49,418 nt of DNA from Bacteroidetes bacterium UBA2322 (GCA_002345145.1 DDVC01000115.1:1-49418); one strand, 5' to 3'; shown: positions 8,893 through 17,408, counted from the stretch's first letter. Notes: generated by a model from the letters alone, not told the origin. Numbers and translations are program-made.

Positions 8893-8992
8893 GCAATACC
8901 GAAAATCAATGATGTATAAGGAGGAAATGCCGGTAAAAACGCAGAACTGTTTCCCGATGGACTTAAAAACAATAACTGAGCCAATTATATTG

Positions 8993-9103
8993 TATTGAGT
9001 AGTGGTTAGTGGTTAGTGGTTAGTTTTGGTAGATTGTACATGGTAGATAGTATTGAGTAGTGGGTACTTGGTAGTTATCTCGCAATTCATAATTTTTCAC
9101 TTT
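8993..9103. repeat. Word-like repeat segment between TPR gene and batE
   Basis: GTAGTGGTTAGTGGTTAGTG tandem 8-base units, then TTGGTAGATTGTACATGGTAG, GAGTAGTGGGTACTTGGTAG and CGCAATTCATAATTTTTC. This is the clearest tandem form of the TAGTGGTTAG word. Confidence 0.75.
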
Positions 9104-9874
9104 TCAAATGGTAGTTAAGGCGCTAAGGTTTACCCAGCCTTCTCTGTTATCGGGCAGGGTAATACGTGCCCAACCGTTTGTTTGCTCATTGGTACGCACT
9201 TTTACCCCTGCCGACAAGGTGTTTACTTCATCGCTGCTATCCGACGGTCCTTTTCTGACGGCGGTGTTTTCTTGCATTACTATGGCATAGTGTGTATTGG
9301 CAGCAAGGTCGTATCGGTTAAATGCTAATGCGTGTAAAATAATGGCTAACGCCAAAAAAGTTACTGCCAAAGCAAAGGTGATTTTTTTACGGCTTACCAA
9401 ATTTGTGCGCATGAACCCTATGCCCGATGCTGCCGCTACCCACAAGCATACTACCGCTCCCGCTGCCCAGCCCCCTGCCGGCATAAAACCAAGCAGGTAA
9501 TGCCACCAGCGAAGGTAAAACAATGTGGGCAGCTCATCGGCAGGTTGGGTAATTTGGCTCTTGGCTAAACTTAGGTTGTTTTGGGTATTTTTATTGTTTG
9601 GTCTTAGGCGTAAGGCTCGCTCATAGTACAAAATAGCGTTGGCGGTTTGTTTTTGTTGGTAGTAGGCATTGCCCATATTATGATACAAACTTGCCGATTG
9701 CCAACCTGCCGCCGTTAATGACTCATAAAGTTGTATGGCTTGGTTATAGTTGCCGGCTTGGTATTGTTGGTTTGCCTGCTGTAGTATTTCTTTGGGGGTT
9801 GGCTCTGAAAAAGCCAAGCTACTTGCCGTTAGCAGCAGGCAAAGTAAGTATATGCGTAAAAGCGGTGTTTGCAT
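9104..9874 (-). CDS. batE: BatE-like TPR and SH3 membrane protein
   Basis: A 256-residue protein: signal peptide (MQTPLLRIYLLCLLLTASSL), a TPR region (PKEILQQANQQYQAGNYNQ through NAILYYERALRLRPNN), two transmembrane helices near residues 125-150 and 160-180, then a bacterial SH3 domain (about 195-256: AVRKGPSDSSDEV, GWARITLPDNREGWV). TPR plus two helices plus SH3 is the BatE architecture of the Bacteroides aerotolerance cluster. The start at 9874 gives a normal signal peptide. An upstream ATG at 9917-9919 overlaps the batD stop as TAATG and could be used for coupled translation, adding 15 residues. Confidence 0.85.
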   Translation of the reverse strand: MQTPLLRIYLLCLLLTASSLAFSEPTPKEILQQANQQYQAGNYNQAIQLYESLTAAGWQSASLYHNMGNAYYQQKQTANAILYYERALRLRPNNKNTQNNLSLAKSQITQPADELPTLFYLRWWHYLLGFMPAGGWAAGAVVCLWVAAASGIGFMRTNLVSRKKITFALAVTFLALAIILHALAFNRYDLAANTHYAIVMQENTAVRKGPSDSSDEVNTLSAGVKVRTNEQTNGWARITLPDNREGWVNLSALTTI

Positions 9875-9918
9875 GGGTATATGTTTAACTGGGGGGCTGT
9901 TTATAAAAACGGTTGCCA

Positions 9919-12009
9919 TTATACTTGTTCTTTATGCATATTCAGTTCGTTTTCTACTTGGGTAATGGCTTGCACTGAATTTTGATAAATTTGGTGCATG
10001 TTCACACTGCCGGCAGCAGGGGCAAACAGGGCAATTTCGCAGGAGGCAATTATGCTGAGCAATTGTTCTATACCGGCATACGATACGCCGTTTTGTGCAA
10101 GTATGGCAGCTATATTGTTTTTATCTAACTGGCTGGCAGGAATATGTACGCGGTGGCTGAGGTAAGCCCATACGGTACGGATAACCTCATCATAAAAAGC
10201 GCGCCGGTTGTTTTGTTGTAAATGAGATTGAGCCAGCGCTAAACGCTGAACAGCTTCTTTTTGTGCCATTTTTTGGCGTAGGGCAAGGGGGTCTGTTTGC
10301 TGTTGTTTTTGTCGGGCAATAAGGGTAGATGCTGCTGCAAAAGTCAATAAAGGCAGCGCAAGCAAGGCATAATAGATTGTTGTACCAAAAAAAGAACTGC
10401 CTTTTTGGTACAAACGCAATTGAGGCTGAATGGGAGCTAAGGTTTTGGGTTGTTGGGTGGGAGTGGCGGCAGCCTTGGGTATTTCTTTACCTTGCCTAAC
10501 GTTTAGGGTAATGGTTTGTGCGGAGGCGGTTTGGTAGCTGCGCGTTTCGGGGTCAAAATAGCTGAATGCAATGGCAGGAATAATGATTTGTCCGGCTTCG
10601 GAAGGTATAAGGGTATATTCATAGGTTTTTCTGCCGTTTACCTTATCCATTTGCACAAAACTTTCTTCGTTAGTTAATGGGTCAAAGGTATCTAACGAGG
10701 GCGGAAAATTGGGTTTAGGCAGGTCAATCATTTTAGGATTTCCGGCTCCGGCAATGGTAATTTTAAGGCTTACCGATTCATTGGTTTGCACATTGGGGTT
10801 GCTTATGGCAGTGCCTATTTGGTACTGTCCTACTGCGCCGGTAAAATTATCGGGTTTACCATTTGGGGGCAGGTCTGAAACGGTTATTTTAATAGGGTCG
10901 GTAACAAGTTCTATTTCTTTATTGGCATAAAAAAAACCGCCCCAAAACCCGCCGCCCTGCTGGGGTATTCGGGCAATAGCCTGTGCAGTAAGGGGTTCTA
11001 TTTCTAAAATGCCGGAACGCTGCGGAAACAGGGCGTATTTTTTTATTTCTACGGTTCGGTATTCTTTGTTTTTAATGGTAACGGTACTGGCGGCGGGCTG
11101 GTAGGTGGGGCTAATATCCTGTACCCAAAAACCGGTAAAAGGCGGCTGCGTTTTAATGCCGTAGTTACCTATGTCCACATTGGTATAAAGACGGTAGGTA
11201 ATGGTAACCTGCTGCCCCACATAAACCTTAGTAGTATCGGGAAAAGCGCTAACCCATACTTGCATATCATCGTTGCCGGCGTTGCTGCCCCCCCGTGCAG
11301 GAGCAGGCGCAGTGGCGGGCGGTGTTTTAGCCTGTGGTTTTGGTGCTGATACGCGCACACTTACGCGCTCGCTGCGCAGGGTTTGGCGTTTTCCGATAAC
11401 TACAGTGGCAGGTGGAATGGTATAATTGCCCGCTTTTTTGGGCTGCAATATGTAACTAACGCTTACGGCGCTGCTCATGCTGCCGTTTACAAGCTGAGTG
11501 GTTTGCGACTTGTTTGGACCACCTACTATGTAAAAATCGCTCAAATCGGGCGCTTGAAAATCATACATTTTGGTATTTTCAAGCAAATAGGTAATCTGAA
11601 AACGCTCATCGGCGCTAACGTTTACCGAAGTAGGCGAAACGCTGAACGTTTGCGCCTGCCCCTTGTTGTGCCACCCCAAAAGAACAAGGATTACCGCCGC
11701 CCGGCACAGCAACTGCCAAAATAGCAGAGCCGGCTTTTGTGCTGCCCCCCAGCCCCCCCTCAAAGAAGGGGGGAGTTTATATTGTCCGTTTTTCAAGATT
11801 TTGGGGTACGTTTTTAGGGTGATAATGCCTGTTTTTTTCAGAAAAAAAGCGTGTAGGGCAGGACAAATCGGCTCTTCCCAGCCCATCCTCAAATAAGGGG
11901 GGAGTTTAGTGTATGTTTTTGGCAAAGGCGTTTTAGGTAAATTTTGCATGGTAAACAGCGGAGTGGTCAAAAATAGGGGTAAATGAAGCAGCATTGTTTG
12001 CATTTTCAT
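9919..12009 (-). CDS. batD: BatD-like protein with unusual N-terminal extension
   Basis: A 696-residue reading frame. The body, from about residue 120 (TFSVSPTSVNVSADERFQ), is BatD: repeated beta domains with phrases such as YILQPKKAGNYTIPPA and YEYTLIPSEAGQIIIPA. A transmembrane helix (about 565-585) is followed by a cytoplasmic helical tail ending ENELNMHKEQV. The family is periplasmic, membrane-anchored and linked to oxygen tolerance in Bacteroides. The signal peptide (RAAVILVLLGW, cleavage near GQAQ) lies at residues 95-119 instead of at the start. The preceding ~95 residues come largely from two copies of a G/C-rich palindromic repeat and have no ATG nearer than Met42. The real start may be a non-ATG codon or the upstream ATG 6 bases after the previous gene. 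Confidence 0.85.
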   Translation of the reverse strand: MKMQTMLLHLPLFLTTPLFTMQNLPKTPLPKTYTKLPPYLRMGWEEPICPALHAFFLKKTGIITLKTYPKILKNGQYKLPPSLRGGWGAAQKPALLFWQLLCRAAVILVLLGWHNKGQAQTFSVSPTSVNVSADERFQITYLLENTKMYDFQAPDLSDFYIVGGPNKSQTTQLVNGSMSSAVSVSYILQPKKAGNYTIPPATVVIGKRQTLRSERVSVRVSAPKPQAKTPPATAPAPARGGSNAGNDDMQVWVSAFPDTTKVYVGQQVTITYRLYTNVDIGNYGIKTQPPFTGFWVQDISPTYQPAASTVTIKNKEYRTVEIKKYALFPQRSGILEIEPLTAQAIARIPQQGGGFWGGFFYANKEIELVTDPIKITVSDLPPNGKPDNFTGAVGQYQIGTAISNPNVQTNESVSLKITIAGAGNPKMIDLPKPNFPPSLDTFDPLTNEESFVQMDKVNGRKTYEYTLIPSEAGQIIIPAIAFSYFDPETRSYQTASAQTITLNVRQGKEIPKAAATPTQQPKTLAPIQPQLRLYQKGSSFFGTTIYYALLALPLLTFAAASTLIARQKQQQTDPLALRQKMAQKEAVQRLALAQSHLQQNNRRAFYDEVIRTVWAYLSHRVHIPASQLDKNNIAAILAQNGVSYAGIEQLLSIIASCEIALFAPAAGSVNMHQIYQNSVQAITQVENELNMHKEQV
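11742..11779. repeat. G/C-rich palindromic repeat, copy 1, inside batD
   Basis: The segment reads CCCCCCAGCCCCCCCTCAAA then GAAGGGGGGAGTTTA. CCCCCCT and AGGGGGG can pair as a hairpin. It encodes the KLPPSLRGGWGAA part of the N-terminal extension. Confidence 0.85.
11874..11908. repeat. G/C-rich palindromic repeat, copy 2, inside batD
   Basis: A diverged second copy, CTTCCCAGCCCATCCTCAAA then TAAGGGGGGAGTTTA, encodes KLPPYLRMGWEEP in the same reading frame. The copies are 132 bases (44 codons) apart. Confidence 0.85.
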
Positions 12010-12015
12010 TAGTTG

Positions 12016-13137
12016 TTATTTTTTTGGCATTTCTATGGTGCATATCACAGCGTAGTGGTCGGAGTAGTTTTTATTGATAATATAAAAGTCATAAGGGGTA
12101 AATTGTTTGCTTAGCAGTATATAATCTATGCGCAGGGTGGGCAGTAAACCATTGTAGGTATTACCAAACCCAAAATCGCCCAGTAAGAAAGCATCGTGCA
12201 GGTTTTTAGAAATGGTATGGTAAGCATAAGAAGCCGGCACATCATTAAAATCGCCGCATACAATAACCGGATATGGCGATTTTTGGATATAATCTTGCAA
12301 AATTCGGGCTTGTGCGCTGCGTTTTACAAAGCCGTTGCGCAGTTTAGCTAAAATGCCAAATACCAAGGTTTCGGGGGCACCGCCGCCCGATATTTCGTTT
12401 ATATGTTGCACCTCTTTATTTGCCAGTTTAAAAGACTGTAGGTGGGCATTAAAAATGCGCACCGTTTTACCATTTATATCGGCATCGGCATAAGCCACTA
12501 TATTGCCGGTAGAGTTGCTAAACACTATTCTATCGGGGTTTTGGAGGGGGTATTTAGAAAAAATAGCTTCGCCCCAGTGGTCTTTACCTCTTAGGGTAAG
12601 CGTTTTTTCAAAATGGTAGTACTTATAACCCAGTTCGTTTACCAATAGTTTTACGTTGTGCAGCTCGCCCTTATCTTCGGTATAAAACTCCTGAAAGCAA
12701 ATAATATCGGGATTTTCTTTGCGTATCAGGTTCAGCATCCTATCGCGGGCGGGTATATTGTCTTTCCAATTATAGAGATCAAAATTTCGCACGTTGTAGC
12801 TCATTACCTTTACCTGCTGCGTGCCGGCGGCAGGTGGGGTGGGTGGCAGGTTGCTGCCTGTTTGAAAGGCAAAAGTTTTGGCAAGCATATTATAACCCAG
12901 CGCCAATACTATAACCATATACAAAAACTGCCGCCATTTTTTGCGCCATACCCAGTAGGCAGTAAACAGCAGGTTTAGCATAAGCGTGTACGGATACCCT
13001 AATGCCAGCGCCGCCGGAAACCAAAGCGTTTCGGGCTTTATATAGGGTGCTGTGTAGGTGCATAGCAAGGTTATAACCGCTATGAGGTTAAAAAAATATA
13101 TCAGTTTATCAAACAAACTTAACCCACCTGCACGCAT
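12016..13137 (-). CDS. Endonuclease/exonuclease/phosphatase family membrane protein
   Basis: A 373-residue protein with three predicted transmembrane helices in the first ~90 residues (LIYFFNLIAVITLLCTY, a second near 40-60, FLYMVIVLALGYNML), then an EEP catalytic domain. All EEP signatures are present: VMSYNVRNFD (Asn), DIICFQEFY (metal Glu), VIVCGDFNDVPAS (Asp/Asn), RIDYILLS, and the C-terminal SDHYAVI. The family cleaves phosphodiester or phosphoester bonds in nucleic acids, inositol phosphates or lipids; the substrate is not determinable here. The catalytic part probably faces the periplasm. It stands 6 bases upstream of the batD reading frame, suggesting one transcript. Two TAnnTTTG boxes (TACCTTTG, TAACTTTG) lie just upstream on the minus strand near 13150-13170. 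Confidence 0.9.
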   Translation of the reverse strand: MRAGGLSLFDKLIYFFNLIAVITLLCTYTAPYIKPETLWFPAALALGYPYTLMLNLLFTAYWVWRKKWRQFLYMVIVLALGYNMLAKTFAFQTGSNLPPTPPAAGTQQVKVMSYNVRNFDLYNWKDNIPARDRMLNLIRKENPDIICFQEFYTEDKGELHNVKLLVNELGYKYYHFEKTLTLRGKDHWGEAIFSKYPLQNPDRIVFSNSTGNIVAYADADINGKTVRIFNAHLQSFKLANKEVQHINEISGGGAPETLVFGILAKLRNGFVKRSAQARILQDYIQKSPYPVIVCGDFNDVPASYAYHTISKNLHDAFLLGDFGFGNTYNGLLPTLRIDYILLSKQFTPYDFYIINKNYSDHYAVICTIEMPKK

Positions 13138-13796
13138 ATATTGGTTGATTGCAAAGTTATTGCAAAGGTATGGCTATTTGCCTATTTTGTAACGTTTGGC
13201 GGGGGTAATCTCTTATGAATTGAGCCAAATAAAACCCCGTTTTTATGTCCCGATGGTTTATTGGGTAGTATGCTTTGTATTATAACGTAAATATGCAAAT
13301 AAAAAAACTAATATAATAATATATTTATTTGCATATATCCGCCCCCTGTAATGCACCCGATTTAGCTAAATACGCTTTCAACTATTCATTTTTTACCCCC
13401 CAAAAGCCTGTCTTTGTTTTACCTATTTAGTCGGTTCTCTTTTCGGCGTGGGGTTAAAACACTTCATTTATCAGATGTTGATTTATTGTAATAATAAATA
13501 TTCTGCCATCAACTCCTCCATTAATACCCTTTCAAACAAATTGTTCCAACACCCAAGTGTATGTGTGGTAATGCAGCGAGTACAAAAACGCATTAAAGCA
13601 GAATGGATTACATGCTGTTGTTGCTTATAAATTATGTAAAAAGCGCCTAACCGGTTATTGAAAATGAATGGTAATGTAGGTTGTACTTTACACAGCTACT
13701 TCTACATGTTGGGCAGTAAAACATGTCATTTTCTGTTGGTTTAATCATTGCAGGAGCAAAACAAGACCATACTGTGGCGGCATGGTGTGTAGAGCT
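13138..13796. other. 659-base gene-free stretch
   Basis: This AT-rich gap lies between two leftward genes, so it should hold the end of the pyruvate-kinase-like transcript and the promoter of the EEP gene. The clearest structures are the 13-base inverted repeat at 13291-13336 and TAnnTTTG boxes near its left edge. The only open frame, 60 codons at 13448-13630 on the plus strand, has no recognisable domain or supporting context. I see no tRNA-like fold. Confidence 0.6.
13291..13336. repeat. Perfect 13-base AT-rich inverted repeat
   Basis: The arm ATATGCAAATAAA at 13291-13303 is perfectly complemented by TTTATTTGCATAT at 13324-13336, with a 20-base A/T spacer. There is no T-run or G/C-rich core as expected of a strong terminator. 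It could be an operator, a cruciform, or a weak terminator of the gene to its right. It lies about 155 bases upstream of the EEP gene start. Confidence 0.8.
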
Positions 13797-15263
13797 TTAT
13801 GCTTCCAAAAACTTTGTGGCTATGCTGAGCGGTCTAAACGTGTAGCGCTTTTTTATGCGGTGTGCAGCGGTGCGGTGCAGTATATCGCGCAGGGTTTCAA
13901 TTACCTCTATGGTATGCTCACCTTTGTTAATCATGATACACTCAGCAAGGGCGGCGTGGGTGGCATCGGTAATTTCGGAACGGGTGGCAATGCCCGATTT
14001 GTTCAGGTTGTCTAACACCTGCGTAGCCCATATTACCGGTACGTGGGCTGCCTCGCAAATCCACAGTATTTCTTCCTGCACTTCGCTCATACGTTCAAAA
14101 CCTATTTCCACAGCCAAATCGCCCCGCGCAATCATTACCCCAAAAAATGGTTGTTGCATACCCTCCAACAGCAAATCGGGCAAATTGACAACCGATTCGG
14201 GCGTTTCTATTTTAATGATGATATTGGGAGGCTGAGGAGTTTGGGCATTGAGCAGGGTGCGCAAATAGGCTACATCGGCAGCCGTTTTTACAAACGAATA
14301 GCCTACCAAATGGGCATGTTCGCAAATAAAGGGCAGGCACCGGCGGTCAAACTCGGTAAGAGGAGGCATATTGAGTTGCGAATCGGGAAAATTGATGCCC
14401 TTATCTGCTTTTATCTGTTTTTTTTCCGATGAAATTCGGGTAATTCTAATCCCGATGCGGTCTTTTTTTACCTTTTCCACCTGCGTTCTTATTACGCCAT
14501 CGTCTATATACACGCGTTCCCCTTTTTGGAGGGTTTCCAATATGCCCGGCTCGCCGGGGCTAATAACCACATCATCTTTTTCAAAACTGTTGTTGTGGTA
14601 GGCAAGCCATATTATCTGACCCTCTTCTACCTTAACCTTGCCTTTTTCTTTGCCTTTGTTTAGCAACAGAGTGCGCAGTTTGGGTCCGGCTAAATCCATG
14701 TAAATTTTACAATCTAATTTGGTGTGGTAGCAGGCTTTTTTGAGTTTGTTAATCATTTTTGCCCAGGTTGTTTCGTCATCGTGGGCGCAGTTAATGCGTG
14801 CCACGTTCATGCCATTTTGCAGCAGGTTTTTGATGAGGGCATAGTTATTGGCAAACGAGGTATCAAATGTAACCATAATGGCGGGCACCTCGCACTTCTG
14901 TTCCGACCCAAAAAGGTGGCAACTTTTGGTTTCTATCCACCTGTGGCTTGCCTCATAAGTGCATGAACTTAGCTCATGCGGATCATAGTGTTTGCCCAAT
15001 CTTTCCATAATAGCCTGCAACTGCCGGTGTACGTGGCTTTCGGAGCTGGCAAGTGAAGATAAGCCGTTTATGTGCAGCAAATCTTGCAGATTGCGCAGGT
15101 CTTGGTTGCGCAATACCATGTAGTGAACAAGGTTTTTTGCCGCCCGTATTTGCTCGGCATGTAAATTGGGTAAGCCCAAAATCCTCTTTCCCGATTCTGC
15201 CAGCATGTTACTTTCTAACTGCTCTAACTGCTGCCGTATGGCAGATAGCGTATTGGTTTCCAT
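13797..15263 (-). CDS. Pyruvate-kinase-like protein without the C-terminal regulatory domain
   Basis: A 488-residue protein. Residues 1 to about 125 are a helical extension not found in ordinary pyruvate kinase. The rest is the pyruvate kinase barrel: MNVARINCAHDD (Arg and Asn kept; the usual NFSHG serine is Ala), IYMDLAGPKLRT, IIIKIETPESVVNL (catalytic Lys and metal Glu), MIARGDLAVEIGFE (metal Asp), PVIWATQVLDNL and TRSEITDATHAAL. The usual C-terminal allosteric domain is missing; the protein ends soon after ECIMINKGEHTIEVI, where canonical enzymes read MLSGETA. It may convert phosphoenolpyruvate and ADP to pyruvate and ATP, or act on a related phosphoryl substrate. The start METNTLSA is chosen over an ATG 42 bases upstream. 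Confidence 0.85.
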   Translation of the reverse strand: METNTLSAIRQQLEQLESNMLAESGKRILGLPNLHAEQIRAAKNLVHYMVLRNQDLRNLQDLLHINGLSSLASSESHVHRQLQAIMERLGKHYDPHELSSCTYEASHRWIETKSCHLFGSEQKCEVPAIMVTFDTSFANNYALIKNLLQNGMNVARINCAHDDETTWAKMINKLKKACYHTKLDCKIYMDLAGPKLRTLLLNKGKEKGKVKVEEGQIIWLAYHNNSFEKDDVVISPGEPGILETLQKGERVYIDDGVIRTQVEKVKKDRIGIRITRISSEKKQIKADKGINFPDSQLNMPPLTEFDRRCLPFICEHAHLVGYSFVKTAADVAYLRTLLNAQTPQPPNIIIKIETPESVVNLPDLLLEGMQQPFFGVMIARGDLAVEIGFERMSEVQEEILWICEAAHVPVIWATQVLDNLNKSGIATRSEITDATHAALAECIMINKGEHTIEVIETLRDILHRTAAHRIKKRYTFRPLSIATKFLEA

Positions 15264-15329
15264 AAGGGGGTAATTGTGCTTTGCAAAGGTAAGCAAATTA
15301 AGCACAATAAATTTATTGCCGCCTCTCCC

Positions 15330-16379
15330 CTACCGCCACGATATTTCGCACCAAACGGGGAGGTGGTCAGAAATTTGGCGTGCTTCGGACAAGTTTTTGC
15401 ACAGCGGCACAAAATCAATAATACCGCTTTTGAGGTTGTTGAGGGTGCCGGTTTTATAAAATAGGTTGTCGTACTCGGCAGCAAGGTAGTTGCCGTTGGC
15501 ATCGGGCTTGGTTTTGAGGCTGGTTTTTTGGTTTTGCAGTACCGGTTTGTAGCCTTTAGCTTTTAGCTGGTTAAAGGCGGCATTTTTTTCCGACAGGTTA
15601 AAATCGCCCATTATGAGGAGGTTGTCTTGTGGGTACAGTGTTGGTAGTTCTACTAAATGAACAATTTCGGCAGCAGGGTTTTTATTGACGGGTACTGCAT
15701 GAAAATTGGCTAAAAGCAGTTGTTTCTTACCTACGTCAAATCGGGCTAAGTAGGGCTCGCGGGCTATTTTATCGGCTAAACCCCTGTCTTTTGCCAACCA
15801 GCCACTGCCGCGCACTTGAATGTGTTTGGTTTTGTAAAGAAAGGTATAACGTTCAGAGCCCTCGCCCGATGTAGGGTCGCTGATAATATAGTCCCATTTA
15901 GCGCCTCGGCGGTTTAGTTCTTCGTTTAGTTTGGCTATGGCGCGGGGTCCGTTTAGGGTGGTAGAAATTTCTTGCAGCGCTACAATATCGTAGTTTTTGA
16001 GTACTTCGGCGGCAAAACGCACTTCGTCGTCATCTTTGCTAATGCCCATGTTATACAAATTCCATGTAACAATTTTTACCGATTTTGGGGTGGTTCCGGG
16101 TGTCGGATTAGGATTAGGGTTGGGGCTGGGCGGCGGCGGATTGGGTGTGGGCTGGGGGGTAGGCGGAGGCGGGTTATTGGTTGTTTGCTGCGAGGTTTCT
16201 TCAATAATATCTTTAATTTCGTACCAGGTTTCTTCTACAAAATCCCAATGCAGCGCTGCCATTACTGCCAAACCAATAAATGCGGCAACAAGTATGAGGC
16301 GGAAAAAATTTTGCTTTGCGGTATTCAATTTAGCGCGGTTAGTAGAGGGTTTTCTTCGGGTTTTTCTTTTAGTAGTCAT
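15330..16379 (-). CDS. Endonuclease/exonuclease/phosphatase family protein with Pro-rich linker
   Basis: A 349-residue protein starting MTTKRKTRRKPSTN, a strongly basic cytoplasmic end. One transmembrane helix (about 26-43), a Pro/Asn-rich linker (about 66-98) and an EEP catalytic domain (about 100-349) follow. The catalytic motifs are IVTWNLYNMG, DIVALQEIST, LLIMGDFNLSE and the final SDHLPVW. The arrangement holds the nuclease or phosphatase outside the inner membrane on a flexible tether. The frame is open 69 codons further upstream, but that stretch overlaps the cytochrome b5-like gene and is excluded. It follows that gene by 31 bases. It is a second EEP protein in the window, of different topology from the one at 12 kb. 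Confidence 0.9.
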   Translation of the reverse strand: MTTKRKTRRKPSTNRAKLNTAKQNFFRLILVAAFIGLAVMAALHWDFVEETWYEIKDIIEETSQQTTNNPPPPTPQPTPNPPPPSPNPNPNPTPGTTPKSVKIVTWNLYNMGISKDDDEVRFAAEVLKNYDIVALQEISTTLNGPRAIAKLNEELNRRGAKWDYIISDPTSGEGSERYTFLYKTKHIQVRGSGWLAKDRGLADKIAREPYLARFDVGKKQLLLANFHAVPVNKNPAAEIVHLVELPTLYPQDNLLIMGDFNLSEKNAAFNQLKAKGYKPVLQNQKTSLKTKPDANGNYLAAEYDNLFYKTGTLNNLKSGIIDFVPLCKNLSEARQISDHLPVWCEISWR

Positions 16380-16410
16380 CGGGCAAAAGGGGAGTAGGTT
16401 AATAAGGGCG

Positions 16411-16653
16411 TTAAACGAGTATGCCCACCGGGGTAAATCGTTCAAAAACTTGGTCGGTATGCGGGGCATGAGCAATTTCGGGCGTAAGGTCTTGTCCTGC
16501 CCAGTGTTCATAATGTTGTCCGTTTCGCCACATTCGGCTATTAGAAACATCGTAAATAACCCCTTTGTAAGCCACCCATATTTCACTTCGGTCTTGTCCG
16601 TTTCTGAGCGCCAGTTGGCTTAGGGTAAATGAGGGCAGAGGTGGTTGCTGCAT
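16411..16653 (-). CDS. Small cytochrome b5-like heme/steroid-binding domain protein
   Basis: An 80-residue protein consisting only of a cytochrome b5-like domain: FTLSQLALRNGQDRSEIWVAY, then KGVIYDVSNSRMWRNGQHYEHWAG and the C-terminal FERFTPVGIL. The V-Y-D-V-S core and the G-x-H-Y-x-H/x-W-A-G loop match the membrane-associated progesterone receptor/cytochrome b5 family, and His residues in GQHYEHWAGQD are candidate heme ligands. There is no signal peptide or membrane helix, so it should be cytoplasmic. Such mini proteins are scattered in Bacteroidota with no defined partner. It is 31 bases upstream of the EEP gene. Confidence 0.82.
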   Translation of the reverse strand: MQQPPLPSFTLSQLALRNGQDRSEIWVAYKGVIYDVSNSRMWRNGQHYEHWAGQDLTPEIAHAPHTDQVFERFTPVGILV

Positions 16654-16714
16654 GGTTTTTAAAACAAAATAGCGTAGTCAAAGGCAATTGGCACAATTCG
16701 GCAAGGGTTTCTTT

Positions 16715-17251
16715 TTAGTCTGCCGAAGAGCCTTTAAATTGGTGATTTTTGTTTTTAAACAATAGGTTAAAGGTGGTAAGCGAGCCGTAAATGCGGGTTA
16801 TATATTGCTGTAAATTAACTTTTTCTTCATCAGAAAGTTTCGTGTGGGCGTTAATTTGCTGCTCCATAACGCGGAGCCGGTCTCTTGCCATCACTATTTT
16901 GTGAAAAAACACGTCAATAGGTATTTCTTTGGCTTGCAAACCTTCATCGGCGGGCTGAATAATAATTTTACCACCTTTCCAGCGCTCGCCCAGTTCTACT
17001 ACTTCTTGTAGTCCGCCCCATTTTTCCAATAAACTGCTCAATAAACGTTCCACGTCGCGTAGGGTAACGGTATCTTTGGGCGGCTGCACAGCTTCTATTA
17101 CCTCTAACTGGGCAGTAATGGGCAGTTCTACATTGCCGTATTGTATAAACGTAATTTGGTAATTAGTAGGAGCTACTTTGGTTATTACTCCCACGCCATA
17201 CTGGGTATGTTTTACCCTTGAACCTATGCCAAGTAGTTCAGAATTTGTCAT
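16715..17251 (-). CDS. Hypothetical protein with Tudor-like N-terminus
   Basis: A 178-residue protein. The first ~45 residues (GSRVKHTQYGVGVITKVAPT and the following YQITFIQYGNVELPI) resemble the C-terminal Tudor-like domain of PcrA/UvrD, as in the helicase in this window (VVYHQRFGRGKVLNI). The remainder (about 55-178) is helical and charged, with a predicted coiled-coil tendency around ARDRLRVMEQQINAHTKLSDEEK. There is no signal peptide. I recognise it only as a conserved Bacteroidota hypothetical. A role near DNA, RNA polymerase or ribosomes is a guess from the Tudor-like part. Confidence 0.75.
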   Translation of the reverse strand: MTNSELLGIGSRVKHTQYGVGVITKVAPTNYQITFIQYGNVELPITAQLEVIEAVQPPKDTVTLRDVERLLSSLLEKWGGLQEVVELGERWKGGKIIIQPADEGLQAKEIPIDVFFHKIVMARDRLRVMEQQINAHTKLSDEEKVNLQQYITRIYGSLTTFNLLFKNKNHQFKGSSAD

Positions 17252-17303
17252 GATGATGCATTTTTAGAGGGCAAAAGTAAGTTAAAAAAGCCAAAACTAA
17301 AAA

Positions 17304-17337
17304 GGGAATAAACCCGTGTTTTGGTGGATTTATTCCC
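17304..17337 (-). terminator. Stem-loop downstream of the SPOR fusion gene
   Basis: GGGAATAAA (17304-17312) pairs with TTTATTCCC (17329-17337) around a 16-base loop. It lies about 70 bases past the stop of the gene ending at 17409. A run of A on the plus strand at 17300-17303 becomes a short T tract on the minus-strand transcript, as expected of an intrinsic terminator of that gene. Confidence 0.55.
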
Positions 17338-17408
17338 TCTCAGCAAAAAAACATTGCAAGGCCAATGGTGCAAGCCTAAGTTGTTGTATGTTTAGGCAGG
17401 TTGGCTGT

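Noticed and set aside
13448..13630. 60-codon open frame on the plus strand
   Set aside because: No domain, poor start context, unusual Cys run at the end, and no co-directional neighbour.
16380..16586. N-terminal extension of the second EEP protein
   Set aside because: It overlaps the cytochrome b5-like gene in another frame; the downstream MTTKRKTRRK start gives a normal membrane-anchor topology.
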